A DNA stretch of 64,000 nt, taken from assembly GCF_947179165.1 (NCBI RefSeq), contig NC_077245.1, forward strand, positions 50,535,286 through 50,599,285. Reading direction: 5' to 3'. The stretch is from Solanum dulcamara. Taxonomy: Eukaryota; Streptophyta; Magnoliopsida; Solanales; Solanaceae. This document shows positions 13,354-23,976 of this stretch, piece after piece. How positions within the stretch are numbered: the first letter of the stretch is position 1; each line of letters opens with the position of its first letter. A model generated the notes under the pieces. It did not search any database. It worked only from the letters and a program-made list of their open reading frames with translations, and had not been told where the DNA came from. The position numbers were made by a program, and so were the translations under genes.

Positions 13354-14592
13354 CTACGGTGACTCTCTCAATCTGTTTGAGAGTAGTACGGGGGGAGTAA
13401 TGGCGGAAAGAAGGTGAATGGGGAGCGATTGAAGTACGTATTTCACGAGTGTAGCTCTACCGCCGTAGATAAGGATTTTGGAGTGCCACCCTCTAATTTT
13501 GTTGACAACCTTAGAGACTATGTTCGTGTAGTACATGACTCTCTGCCTTCCAATGTACAGTGGGCATCCTAAGTAGGTGATGGGACTATGCTTCTGAGTG
13601 AAACCCGTAACCTGTTTCACCATTTCCACATTGTCTTGGAGTGCATTGGGATACATCATGAAGTGGCTTTTATTCTTGTTTATAAGCTGTCCCGATGTCT
13701 TTTCATACAGAGTCATGGTCTTCATGATAATCTGGAGAATTTCCTTCCTTCCGGAGGAAAATATGATAACATCATCCACAAAACTCAAATAATTAATCTG
13801 TGGGCCTCTTTTATCCATATGAAAACCACGGTAGAAGTGGTAATTATGAAGACTATTCAACATTCTGGACAGTACCTCCGCTCCAAAAATGAATAAGGCG
13901 GGAGAAAGAGGATCACCCTGTTTAAGCCCTCTGGTGGAGTGGAAAAAACCATGTCTAGACCCATTAACGATAACGGAGTACCAATTGTTAGACATGATTC
14001 ACCAAATCATATTAATAAAGGTCTCACCGAAGCCCATCCTTCTCAGTACTAGACAAGTATAGGACCAGGAGACTCTATCATATGCTTTAGCGATGTCTAA
14101 CTTGATAACCACATTGTCGCCAATAACAGGCTTTCGGATATCGTAGATAATCTCCTGTGCTAGCATGATATTTTCGGAGATGCTTTTTCCTTTTACAAAC
14201 CCAGACTGATTGAGAGAAATAAGACCGGGGAGAATCGGAGCAAGCCTGAGGCAAATGAGTTTTGATATGATCTTATTGGTGAAGTTACTGAGACTAATGG
14301 GTCTATAGTAAGAGAGTGTGTTGGGATTATCTACCTTTGGGAGCAAGTCCAAACAAGCATTAGAAAAGAACTTAGGCATAGCATACCCTCCGAAGAAAGA
14401 AGTAACCACTGCTAGTAGGTCCTCCGAAATAATCTCCCAGCAAGCTTGGAAGAATTTTCCATTCATACCGTCCGGACCAGCTGCAGAGTTAGGATTCATG
14501 GAGAAGACTACCTGTTTCAACTCTTCAATGGTAGGCGTGGCTTGAAGGCTTTCATTCTGAGCATCTATGATCATTCTAGGAACGTAATTCAA
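13354..14592 (-). pseudogene. LINE ORF2, reverse transcriptase domain
   Basis: Two adjacent pieces in one frame, 14592-13999 and 13995-13354, divided by a TGA where related proteins have Arg (CGA to TGA, a deamination-type change). Recognisable RT blocks in order: PNSAAGPDGM, YYRPISLSNF, NQSGFVKGKSI, KLDIAKAYDRVSW (first catalytic Asp), TRGLKQGDPLSPALF, SFVDDVIIFSS (the YADD box, here FVDD) and YLGCPLYIGR. Function in a live element: copying the LINE RNA at the nicked target. The C-terminal end is frameshifted near 13360. Confidence 0.9.
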
Positions 14593-14682
14593 GATGTTCT
14601 CCAGAATCCGAGATTCATCACTTGTGAATATTTTCTGAAAATGATCGCATGTTGCTCTAGCAATATGTTCGTCGCCTTAAAT

Positions 14683-15830
14683 CTAATCCCCTTCTTCGTT
14701 GATAACCTTGTGAATGAACAATCTCCTTCTCCTACCATGGATTAAAGTATGGAAATACTTGGTGTTAGCATCTCCATCCTTGAACCAATATAGTTGAGTT
14801 TTTTGTTTGAGAATGTTCTCTTCAATTTTAAGAAATCTGATGTATTCAGCGTTGAGAGCATGCAATTGCATCCTGTTCTCTTCATTATTGGACACTATCA
14901 GATTTTCTTCGGCATTTTTCACCAATTCTTCATATTCCTTAACCTTGGCAAAAATGTCGCCAAATTCCACTCGCGACCATTTGCTAAAGGTGGAGGAAAG
15001 CCTTTTCAGGTTTTGGTGGAAGGACCACATTGGATTCCCAGTCAGGGGTCTATCCCAACAGGACTCTACAGTTTTGAGAAAAGTAGGGTTATCCACCCAA
15101 CAATTCAAGAATTTAAAATATTTAATAGCGGAATCCTGCCTAGCATTCATCTCTATTAGTAAAGTGTTATGGTCAGAACCAGTAGAGGGAAGATGGGTGA
15201 CTGAAATGTGAGGCATAGCGGCTAACCAATTATCGGACACTATAGCTCTATCGAGTCGCTTCCATATTCTTTTATGCATATCTCGTTGATTACACCAAGT
15301 GTAGTCTGGGCCATGATACCCAAATCCGTTAGGCCATATGCTTCAATAACGCTTATAAACTCGAAGCTTTTTTGCATGTTGTAAGGGATTCCACCTAGTT
15401 TCTCAGTAATGGAGGTGATGACATTAAAGTCTCTAAATGTGCACTAAGAAATGTTAGTGGAAGCGTGGTGTAGGAGCCTATCCCAAAGCGGTCTTCTAAG
15501 AGTATCTTTGCATTTTTCATAAACAAAAGTCGTGAGAAATGCATTTTGATGCTCTACATGTTTTATCTCGCAAGTGATCTGTTGGTCGTCCACATCAATA
15601 ACTTTACAATCAACATCTTGAGTCTAGAAGATCCAAATCTTGCCATTAGGATTGCAAACGGACTTATCCATACCAAGGTTGATTCTAAAGGTTTGGAGAT
15701 GAACATTATTGGAAAAAGGTTCTAGGATGGAAATAATGGACGTTTGATGGATATGTTTGAGCGACTTTAGTCTGTCTATGACTCATTTGGTATTGATACC
15801 TCTAGCATTGCAAACAATTGTGTTAATCAT
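14683..15830 (-). pseudogene. LINE ORF2, N-terminal endonuclease domain
   Basis: Starts with ATG at 15828-15830, 62 bp after the ORF1 stop, as in plant L1 elements. The first 180 codons hold in-frame stops (about codon 16, then near 15620 and 15450) and a frameshift near 15320. From 15279 to 14683 it is open and shows the end of the APE-type endonuclease: KRLDRAIVS and STGSDHNTLLI, where SDH includes the catalytic Asp and His. A linker rich in Lys, Glu and Trp then leads to the RT (FKDGDANTKYFH). Function in a live element: nicking the target DNA. Confidence 0.8.
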
Positions 15831-15891
15831 TGATGGGATCTAAGGTTGTGGAGCTTAGTGTTTGGTCTGTTAATAGGAGCATGAATAGTTG

Positions 15892-16602
15892 TTAATTTTG
15901 TATTGTGATGAATGCCTTTAGGTGATAGGCTTGCTCATTAGCTAGCTGGTTCATCTCATCATTCGTGACCTTAGTAGTGGTCTTGGATGGTGCAGCTATA
16001 CTATTAGACTGTTCAGCAGTCTCTTCTTCATTCTCAAGTTCAACCTCACCTTGAAAGTCTTGGTCATATTCATCCTCCGAATGAATAACCCCATATTCAT
16101 CATCACTATCAGGAGTTGAAGTTTGAGCCTCATTATTAGTGCATAGGATGTTGGTGGCATTTTCAGGTTGCATAAAAGGAGCTGGCTGAATATTCAAAGG
16201 GGTAAGATTAAGAGGGTCTTCACAACTAAAATCAGGGCTCCTTATTGGTGTGGCTTGATCTAAGAGTACATACTGTGACCAAGAGTTTGAAAACACCTCA
16301 CCATTGTTATCTTTTCCACCTGTATCAGCAGTGGTTGGAGGGGTAGGGGCTGCAGCTTCTTGCTTCTTTTCTTGTTTCTTCTTTCTAGCTCTCTTTTTCC
16401 GTAGTGTTTTAGAGGTAGCTTGCTGGTTAGAGGTAATAGGACTAGCTGAGAATTCTATACCACTAATGGTTGCATTGTCTTTTTGTTTGGAGTTAGAATG
16501 TTGCACTTGGTGGGAACTAAGACTAGAGGTTTGATCACTTGAAGTAATGCTGAAACTGCAATCATAATGTTGGTCATTTTCAACACTTTCATCTAGGTAG
16601 CC
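15892..16602 (-). pseudogene. LINE ORF1, C-terminal remnant
   Basis: About 235 codons, open from just after a stop near 16602 to the TAG/TAA end at 15892. The product would be polar: a basic cluster LRKKRARKKKQEKK near the start, then a Ser/Thr/Pro and Asp/Glu-rich part. This fits the RNA-binding ORF1 tail of plant L1 elements, but the DUF4283 and zinc-knuckle domains usual in the N-terminal half are not present. No ATG supports the start; the fragment begins close to the 5' truncation of the LINE. Confidence 0.6.
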
Positions 16603-16643
16603 TTATTGTGCACCCTATTTTCCTAGAAGTTTTGAGGCTGATA

Positions 16644-16660
16644 GGGTCATACATTTTGTT
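16644..16660. repeat. right copy of LINE TSD; also right end of element D
   Basis: GGGTCATACATTTTGTT, identical to 11138-11154. The first ten bases are the terminal bases of the D 5' LTR, so element D ends at 16653 and the remainder is D's flank (TTTTG would be D's target duplication). The LINE therefore inserted across the LTR/flank border. Confidence 0.8.
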
Positions 16661-17053
16661 GTGTCCCTATTTCTGCCTCTGACGTCTATAGCCGATGATG
16701 ACATCAGACTTTAATCCTTTTTTTTCTTCTTATTTTTATTCAATCCCACCTTTTTTGTAATTTTATAAGGAACCATCAGACTTTAATGATTGGATTGTTT
16801 CAATAAATGCGTCGAATTTGTGATTATCACTTCTATTAATTATGTTCTAATTTAATATATTAAAAAAGAATTAATTTAAACTAATTTTAAAATTAATACA
16901 GATATATTAAGACCTGTAAATAAAATGTAATATTAACTCTTAAATAAATATATGGTGTGATTTTTCCTTGATTTTATAGGCTACTTATATTTTATATATA
17001 TATATATATTTTATATCATTCTTACAAAACATTTTTATTTTTACACGCGAGAA

Positions 17054-17106
<53 letters not shown>

Positions 17107-17783
17107 GACATTAAAAAGCAGAAAACATAATATATTTTTTCTCATTATTTTTTATAAGTAGGGAAAATATCCTAATTTTTCCACCTTCAGGAGTGAATTT
17201 TGGGTCAAGAATGAATGAGAAGAACTCCACCTAAGCGTTGACAACCATTAGCTTATATTTATGGGTAATAAATGAATAATCCTAATTTAGAATTGAGTGA
17301 CTTATTTTTCCGTAAACGAAAAATGTCAAGTCCCATTCTTTCCATTCTTGGAAAAGAAATATAGGACCCAACACTGAGAAGATATATAGTATAAGTATAT
17401 CAGATATCAGAATAATCATTTCATATCTCATCTGTAAAAAAGAGTACAAAAGCCCTACCTAACATTATTTTCTTTTGTGCACCTTTAAAGGTACTAAAAT
17501 GAGGCATTCAATGGCATTGTTTAATAGTTCTATTTGTCGGCTGAGTGAGACAATGTCCCAAAAGAAAAATGAGAAAATAAAATTAATGCCTCTCTATAGG
17601 CTCCACTCTAGCAACCACACCTACTCTTTTATTTTTAAGATGCTGAGTAATAAATTTTGTGAAAAAACAAGTACTCAGGATGTATGTCTAACTATCAATT
17701 AAAGTTGTGGAAACTCCGAACAATTAGGTTAAATTTTGTGAAAAAACAAGTACTCGGTATGTGTGTCTAAAAATAAGTACTTA
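16661..17783. other. AT-rich non-coding spacer
   Basis: No gene seen. Holds a (TA)n run at 17062-17103, a shorter one at about 16993-17010, and an imperfect direct repeat: 'aaattttgtgaaaaaacaag' at about 17652 and again at 17733, roughly 80 bp apart. The open frame at 17475-17702 has no recognisable motif and overlaps that repeat. Confidence 0.6.
17062..17103. repeat. (TA)n microsatellite
   Basis: An uninterrupted dinucleotide run of about 42 bp in the AT-rich spacer. Confidence 0.95.
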
Positions 17784-17814
17784 GGGCATCTCCGATCTAA
17801 ACACCAAATTTATA

Positions 17815-18040
17815 CTCCCTCATTTCCATATTAGATGTGCATTTTCCTATAAATATTTTTTATCCTACAATTAATATGACCTTTTGAATGTGAACAATTC
17901 TCAATACTACATATTCTATATTTTATGTATATTGCATTGATATGAACAAAGAGCAAAATAGTAAAGGCAATCAATATATTAATAATTTCTTAATTATCGT
18001 ATAAAATAGAAAGTGTTTATCTAATATGGGACAGAAGGAG
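17815..18040. mobile_element. Stowaway-like MITE nested in the Harbinger relic
   Basis: 226 bp with inverted ends CTCCCTCATTTCC and GGGACAGAAGGAG, very close to the known Stowaway (Tc1/mariner) terminus CTCCCTCC. TA is present on both sides (17813-17814, 18041-18042). AT-rich interior, no coding sequence. It lies about 30 bp from the left end of the Harbinger element, hence is younger. Confidence 0.85.
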
Positions 18041-18406
18041 TACTAAATTTGTTGTCAGCACTATTTTTAGTGTAAATCAACTCCAACCTACTGCACCAAA
18101 TTTTACACCAAAATGAAATCTTTTTCTCTCTATTCATTATAATATTATTATTTTTTATTTATTTTATATTTTCTAATTTCATAAAATAAAATTCTTTCTA
18201 AAACATTCACTATATATAATTTTCATATTGTTTTCTTTTATAGTCGTTTAATATAAAATTATTTTATATCATAATTTGTTAAATAATATAAATTGCTAGC
18301 AAATATTACATATTATACATAATAATAGATAACACAAATAAAAGTGAAATCATTAATAAAATATAGTTAAATAAACATTACACAATTGAAAATTTTATTT
18401 TAAATT

Positions 18407-18659
18407 CTACATGAATATTCAACTTTCAAGATCAATACGGTGCTCTCATAAATGTTCTATTAATGAAATCACTACGGTGCTCTCAGAAATGCTCTATTAA
18501 TGAATTACATAGTTCAAAATGAGCTTCTTTGTCCTTAATTTTTTTATGTCGAGCAAAAAATTATTGAAATCGATAATTTTCATCTACTATCATTTCTACC
18601 ATCGGAGTTGGACCATCAAATGCATCTTGAATTGGTGCATTAAGAAAATTAATTTGTTG
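18407..18659 (-). pseudogene. decayed C terminus of a Harbinger-like transposase
   Basis: One minus-strand frame can be followed for about 84 codons with three internal stops. It holds DAFDGPTPMVEMIV and ARHKKIKDKEAHFELCNSL-IEHF, which matches from memory the tail of plant DDE (HARBI1/ALP1-like) proteins: 'FLxRHxxIKDKxAHFxLRNxLIDHLW'. Upstream no further transposase sequence is visible. It agrees with the TTA-flanked termini of the surrounding element. Confidence 0.55.
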
Positions 18660-19320
18660 AATGTTTATTATTTTCGATAATTCTAAAGTGCATTGTATTA
18701 TTTGTCCACGAATCTATAGTTTTGCATATTTAATTTTTGTGAAGGTTAATTGTAAGCATATCCAATTAAAATGTATAGTAGAATTAACATAAATTTAATT
18801 TTTAAAAAGCCATGTATAGAAAAATAATTTATAAAAATAATGAATTTTTAATATAAAATTAATATTATAAAAATATTACATACAATTTATATGATGTTTA
18901 ATCAAAAGTATTGTATAATGAAATAATATAAAATATTCAAAAAGTAAAATTGGTGTGCTTTGGTGTAATACTATTCATCACACCAAATTTGATGTAAATT
19001 TGGTGTTGGGTTGGAGCAACAAAACACCAAATTTTATACCAAATATAGAATTTGGTGTCAAATTTGGTGTTGGGTTGGAGATGGTCTTAAAAACACTTCA
19101 TATCTTTTTCAAATACCACAAAAAGGAAAAACAAAACTTACAAACTTAAAAGCACTTAAAACAAGTTAATCCATACACACTCTAATGTTTTTATAAGCAA
19201 AAGTGTTATGTTAGCTATTATTTTTCCCCAAGTTGATTTACTATTTCCACTTTGAGGACCACATAATATGGTTTATATAGTCCTTTGCCTTGATGGACTT
19301 GTTTTATTTTCAAAACGCCC

Positions 19321-19542
19321 AGGGTGGTTTGGTGGGGTGTATAAAAGTAATATTAAATATAATATGTAAGTAATATTGATATTAGTTATGCTGCGATTAT
19401 TTTATATGCACTATTTAATTTGGTATATTAAAAATAACATATATTACATAATTTTTAAAAAAATATTTTTATAATAAAAATATCATCCACAAATACAATG
19501 GAAATGATATGTGGAAAATAACCATGCTAATGCATGTGTTAA
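19321..19542. mobile_element. left arm of an inverted-repeat element (MITE), split by element G
   Basis: Begins 'gggtggtttggtggggtgta'. This matches, as an inverted repeat with substitutions, the end at 22578 (GGGGTCGTCTGGTAGGATGC on the minus strand). AT-rich, non-coding. It is interrupted at 19542/19543 by the LTR element G. No convincing target duplication was seen at the outer ends, so the superfamily is open. Confidence 0.55.
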
Positions 19543-20652
19543 TGTAATGACCCTATTGGGGAGTAATGGGGACTCGGATTTGGGAATAAATTGTGAAATT
19601 GGAATGAATTAAGGGTAAAAAAGTGATAATAAAAGCAAATTTGATGAATTCTATCGTTATGTGTGATATTATTGATAATGTTTACTTATCTGAGATAGCA
19701 TGCCTTGACTATATTGATATGACTCATGATTTTTGTGATTATCATTGTACATTCCTATACATGTAATCATCCATATATTGTATTTGTTCTATAGCACAGC
19801 TGAAATGGAACACTTGTGATAATAATGAGAAATATGGGATGGGCTACACACTCCATGACAGTGCATATGAGAAATAGAAGTTTGATCACACGCTCCGTGG
19901 GAGGTTACATGGACAAATATGTCCTCCATGCATTTTGGACTGAGATTCAGCGGATATGTAATCCGTAGGACAAACATGAATCATATTACCTGACACCGCA
20001 TTGGATCGTATTGCACTTCATTGATTGTTTGTGGATTCGTATTTACCCCTATGATATCCTTATGATTGATATATCTTGATACTTGACAGAGTTAGTTAAA
20101 ATATTGAGAACGGTTGAACGTATATTCTACTTGTAATATAAATTGCTAGATTGGGCTAGTTTGTGTGGAGGTTGTAGTTATGGAGGTTCGTTGATGTGGC
20201 AGAGGTATTTAAGTTCTATTTAGCTTTTCTTATATTTAGTTGTGAACTTGTTGGGTACCGTGTTGTTGGTACTCACCCCTTGTTTCTATAATTGTATAGG
20301 TTGTGAGCCCGGATCAGTGTGATACTTCCTTCTTTCCATCCATTAATGAGGCTACTATTTAGAGTGACTAAGGTAGCTATTGCATCCCTTTGGAGGCCAC
20401 CGTTACTCTTATTTTATATTTTTAGTCATGTTTGAGACAAAGATATTGAGATTTGTATTTCTTTCTGATTTTTATGTATTACCAAAGGCTTGTACATGTC
20501 ACAACCAATCTTGGAGGATTTTGAGTTTATTTTACCTGTTTTGTATTAAGTTAAAGTTTGATTCGTTTTCATTTACTTTCTATTGTGTTTTAGCCTAACT
20601 TGTCTCAGTTGATTGAGATGAGTGCCATTACACCCGAATTCAGATAGTGACA

Positions 20653-20856
20653 AAATGGTATCAAAGCTCCAGGTTCAGAAGTCTCACATGTATACAAGCC
20701 AAGTCTAAGTAGAGTCCCGAGGATCAGTACAAAGACGTTTGTACTTATCTTCGAGAGGCTATGAGGACTGTTAGGAATTTCCCCTTATATTCTTTCATTT
20801 CGTATCGTGCGTGGTTACTTGCGTTAATTCTTAGTTTTCGTATGCCCTTTTGACAG
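20653..20856 (+). promoter_or_regulatory. element G: primer-binding site and conserved leader
   Basis: TGGTATCAAAGCTCC at 20656-20670 is the initiator Met-tRNA complement with one change. The leader common to all LTR elements here follows. The hairpin at 20727-20744 reads GTACAAA-GACG-TTTGTAC, a perfect 7-bp stem in which two pairs differ from those in A and F but still pair. Confidence 0.75.
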
Positions 20857-21050
20857 ATGGCTAGGACTAGGGATACTACAGTAGTAGAGAAGAGGATCCA
20901 TCCCCAAAGTTGATGTTGGGACCCCAATTAAGGATAGAGGTATAGGATAAGCTTGAAGCCATGTTATGGGGTGACGGCAGGTAGAGGTCGTACCCGAGGA
21001 GCGGCACTAGTTAGAGGCCCTGCTAGAGAGGCCTTTGTTTTCGCAATCGT
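20857..21050 (+). pseudogene. element G: gag N-terminal fragment
   Basis: ATG at 20857 starts MARTRDTTVVEKR, as in element A (ATG at 30971-30973 on the minus strand starts MARTIT), then a stop after 18 codons. In another frame an Arg/Gly/Ala-rich stretch (GRTRGAALVRGPAREA) corresponds to the basic N-terminal part of the A gag. It then runs directly into LTR sequence, so all other gag and pol is deleted. Confidence 0.65.
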
Positions 21051-22404
21051 GTTTTGGGTAAATTTTGGCTTGGATCTCAAACATTATGATTTGGGTGTTG
21101 TTAGATTCGTATTCTTATTGGAAATTATATTTGATTATATTTTACTGAATAAAAGTACCGACATAAGGGCATGACTCAAGTTTTGGATTAGTTTTGATCG
21201 GATTCAAGGCAAGTGGATTTTTAAACCTTTATTAAGATTATCGAATTCTATACTTCATGCTATGTGTGTTGGGCAGTAACGGGGACTCGTATTTGGGAAT
21301 TAATTGTGAAATTGGAAAGAATTAAGGATAAGGAATAGGGTAATAAAAGAAAACTTGATGAATTCTATTGTTATGTGTGATATGATTGATGATATTTACT
21401 TATCTGAGATAGTGTGCCGTGACTATATTGATATGACTCGTGAGTTGTTGACTATCATTGTACATTTCTATTTGTAATCATCCCTATATTGTACTTGTTC
21501 TATGGCATAATGAAAAGAAACACTTGTGATAACAATGAGAAATATGGGACAGGCCATACTCTACGTGGAAGTGATTATGAGAAAAAAAGATTGAGTCACA
21601 TGTTTTATGGTAGGTATCATAATAGAGGTCAGGCCATACGCTCCCTGGAAGGTTACATGGATAGATATTTCTCCCATGGGTTTCTGACTGAGATTCAGAG
21701 GATGTGTATAGGTAGAACACACATGCATCATATTATCTGACACTGCATTGCATTGTATTACACTTCATTGATTGTTTGTGGATTCATATTTACCCCTGTG
21801 ATATACTTGTGACTGATATATCTTCATACTTGACTGAGTTAGTTAAAATATTGAGAACGGTTGAACCTATGTGCTACTTGTAATGTAAATTGCTAGATTG
21901 GGTTGGTTTGCGTACAGGTTGTATTATGGAGGTTCAGTTGGAGTGGCAGGGGTATTTGAGTTCTATTTAGCTTTTCTTATGTTTAGTTGTGTGCTTGTTG
22001 GGTACCGTGTTTTTAGTACTCACCCCTTGCTTCTACACTTGTGTAGGTTGTGAGCACGGATCAGTGTGACACATCCTTATTTCCATCCATCATTGAGGCT
22101 ACTATATAGAGTGACTGAGGTAGCTGTTACATCACTTCGACGGTCACCTCCACTCTTATTTTATGTTTTTAGTCATGTTTGAGATAAATACATTGAGACT
22201 TGTATTTCTTTCTGCTTTCTATGTATTCTCCAGAAGCTTATAAACGTGACAACCAATCTTTGAAGATTTTGAGTTTATTTTACCTATTATGCATTTAGTT
22301 AAAGTTTGATTCATTTCCATTTACTTTTAATTGGGTTTTGGATAACTTATCTCGATGGGTTGGCACAAGTGCCATCACACTCGAATTCGGGTCGAGACAA
22401 TTAA

Positions 22405-22578
22405 AGAGCCTTGCATTACTAATACCATGGTTTGCCATGTATTAGTCATACATAATAAATAGAGTGTATAACTAATTTGCATTTTATACAAATGTTGAAA
22501 AAATATACCAAATAAGGTATTAATATTAAACAAAGCTAACACATACATTTTTCTTAATGCATCCTACCAGACGACCCC
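22405..22578. mobile_element. right arm of the split inverted-repeat element
   Basis: Ends 'gcatcctaccagacgacccc', the inverted partner of 19321 onward. It contains 'actaataccatggtttgcc'. Its separation from the left arm is explained fully by element G with its target duplication. Confidence 0.55.
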
Positions 22579-23396
22579 TTAGTACATTCAAAGAGTTCAT
22601 ACAATGATTTATTCCAATTGAGTACCAAAATAAATGATGTGTTTTTATTCGACACTTTTGATTCAAACTTTTGAATTTTTTTGCATCTATCCTAAATGAC
22701 AATTGTGTAGATAAGTTAAACACTTAAAAAATCTCATTTCATTTAATTATAAACATCATTCTCATTTAAAAAATGTCGGGAATTTTATGGCTTATTGAGA
22801 GTTGAGATTAACGATGGACATGATATCAAAATTAAAAAATTGTTTTGGACATGCAATTTGGATTTCTTAATTTATATTTCTTTTAATAAATATGAAAATC
22901 TTATAGTTTGGGAAAACTATCAAAATTTCCTTTACTCCTATACAATCTTACCAAATGAGAAAATTATAATTCATTAACAAGGAGTTAAAATATTCTTAGG
23001 TGATAAATTAATAAATCTCATATCTTTGTATCTTTTTTTATAAATAACTATTGGTGATTCTGTGTTATTACAAGCTTTCAAATACACATAATTTTATAAA
23101 GTTCCATTGGTCCAATAAATCAACAATAGTAGTAATTGACTATTCTTTAATACAATCCTCCCACATTGAACGTGATAAGTGGGTAATTTACCTAATTATC
23201 TGGCCCTTAATCATACCCTATTGTGTGTTTTCAAAGAGGAAAAAAGGGACACTTACGATGGTTTTGTCCTGAATAACATATTTTTAAAGTAAAAAGGCGC
23301 AAAAAGGATGAACGTAAACAAATAAATCATTGCTAGAACTGACGTTGATGCGGAGGAAGTGATACAGTCACATACCTACATGCGACTGTCATGATT
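22579..23396. other. AT-rich non-coding DNA
   Basis: No gene, repeat array or transposon end identified. The three open frames of 60-73 codons have no recognisable motif. Confidence 0.5.
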
Positions 23397-23976
23397 CAAC
23401 CCATCGGGCTATGTGATCACCTACTCTAATGCCTAGGTAAGAGAATTCTCAATCCCCTAAATGGAACAACACATAGAAATATAATAAAATACCAAAGTAC
23501 AACCTAGAAGGGAATGAAAATACCATCTTTATTTAATTAAAACTCCAAGGTTGTTTGCAAGAAACATTCCAACACCCTCAAGCATAAAAAACTAAATAAG
23601 TACAAGAGCCTCTAAAGAAACAGTATATAAAAGGGACAATAACACAACTCCCACCATAAGTACGAAAGAGTAGAAGCTGTTGGAGAATCATCTTCGTCTT
23701 CACCTAAGAAACATCACTTACCCTGCGATTAAACTGTGCCATGTGGCATAGCAAGAATAATATCAGTACAAACAACAGACACTAGTATACAATAATTAAC
23801 AAGAAAAAGCATGCACTTAAGAAAAATACACCACCCAACCTTTATGCACATAATTCTTACCATTCCCCTTTACCCAATCCGAAAGTAGTACAATTATTTC
23901 TAGCCTTCTTAAAGCCATTAAAGCCTAGTACTCATCCCTCTTAGTTGGTCCGCTGCCAACTCTAATACAGTTCAAG
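23397..23976 (-). mobile_element. LTR-like sequence interrupted by element A
   Basis: Begins TGTCATGATTCAACCCATCGGG, like the 3' border of minus-strand LTRs of this style. It is non-coding and is broken at 23976 by element A; the host sequence continues at 33157 after the duplicated TCAAG. The other border of this putative LTR was not found with confidence. Confidence 0.4.

Larger units (their letters stand above)
11155..16643 (-). mobile_element. L1-type LINE, 5' truncated, 17-bp TSD
   Basis: About 5.5 kb. It is flanked by identical 17-bp direct repeats, GGGTCATACATTTTGTT at 11138-11154 and 16644-16660. The 3' end is on the left: the + strand starts with T-rich sequence (an A-rich tail, about 11155-11182). 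Minus-strand order is ORF1 remnant, endonuclease, reverse transcriptase, zf-RVT, RNase H: the standard plant L1 plan with an RNase H at the C terminus. All frames are broken by stops or frameshifts, so it is inactive. ORF1 begins without a proper N-terminal part, so the element was probably truncated at its 5' end during insertion. Confidence 0.9.
17784..19086 (-). mobile_element. PIF/Harbinger-type transposon relic, TSD TTA
   Basis: 1303 bp. Inverted ends: GGGCATCTCC at the left and GGAGATGGTC at the right (GACCATCTCC on the other strand), extended by 'aacaccaaattt' and 'aaatttggtgtt'. Flanked by TTA at 17781-17783 and 19087-19089, the target duplication typical of PIF/Harbinger (Tourist-like) elements. 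Inside are a nested Stowaway MITE and, on the minus strand, a fragment resembling the C terminus of a Harbinger transposase. Extra inner copies of the 'caccaaatttt' word occur at both ends. Non-autonomous. Confidence 0.8.
19543..22399 (+). mobile_element. element G: deleted Ty3/gypsy element, TSD GTTAA/ATTAA
   Basis: Starts TGTAATGACCC and ends GAGACA (decayed TGACA), with GTTAA at 19538-19542 and ATTAA at 22400-22404 as a one-mismatch target duplication. Two LTRs, 19543-20652 and about 21051-22399, frame a leader and a short gag fragment; pol is gone. The LTRs match each other from 'gggagtaatggggactcg' onward and carry the hairpin-unit array of the A family in opposite orientation. The 5' LTR lacks several hundred bp after its first 15 bases. 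Confidence 0.85.
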
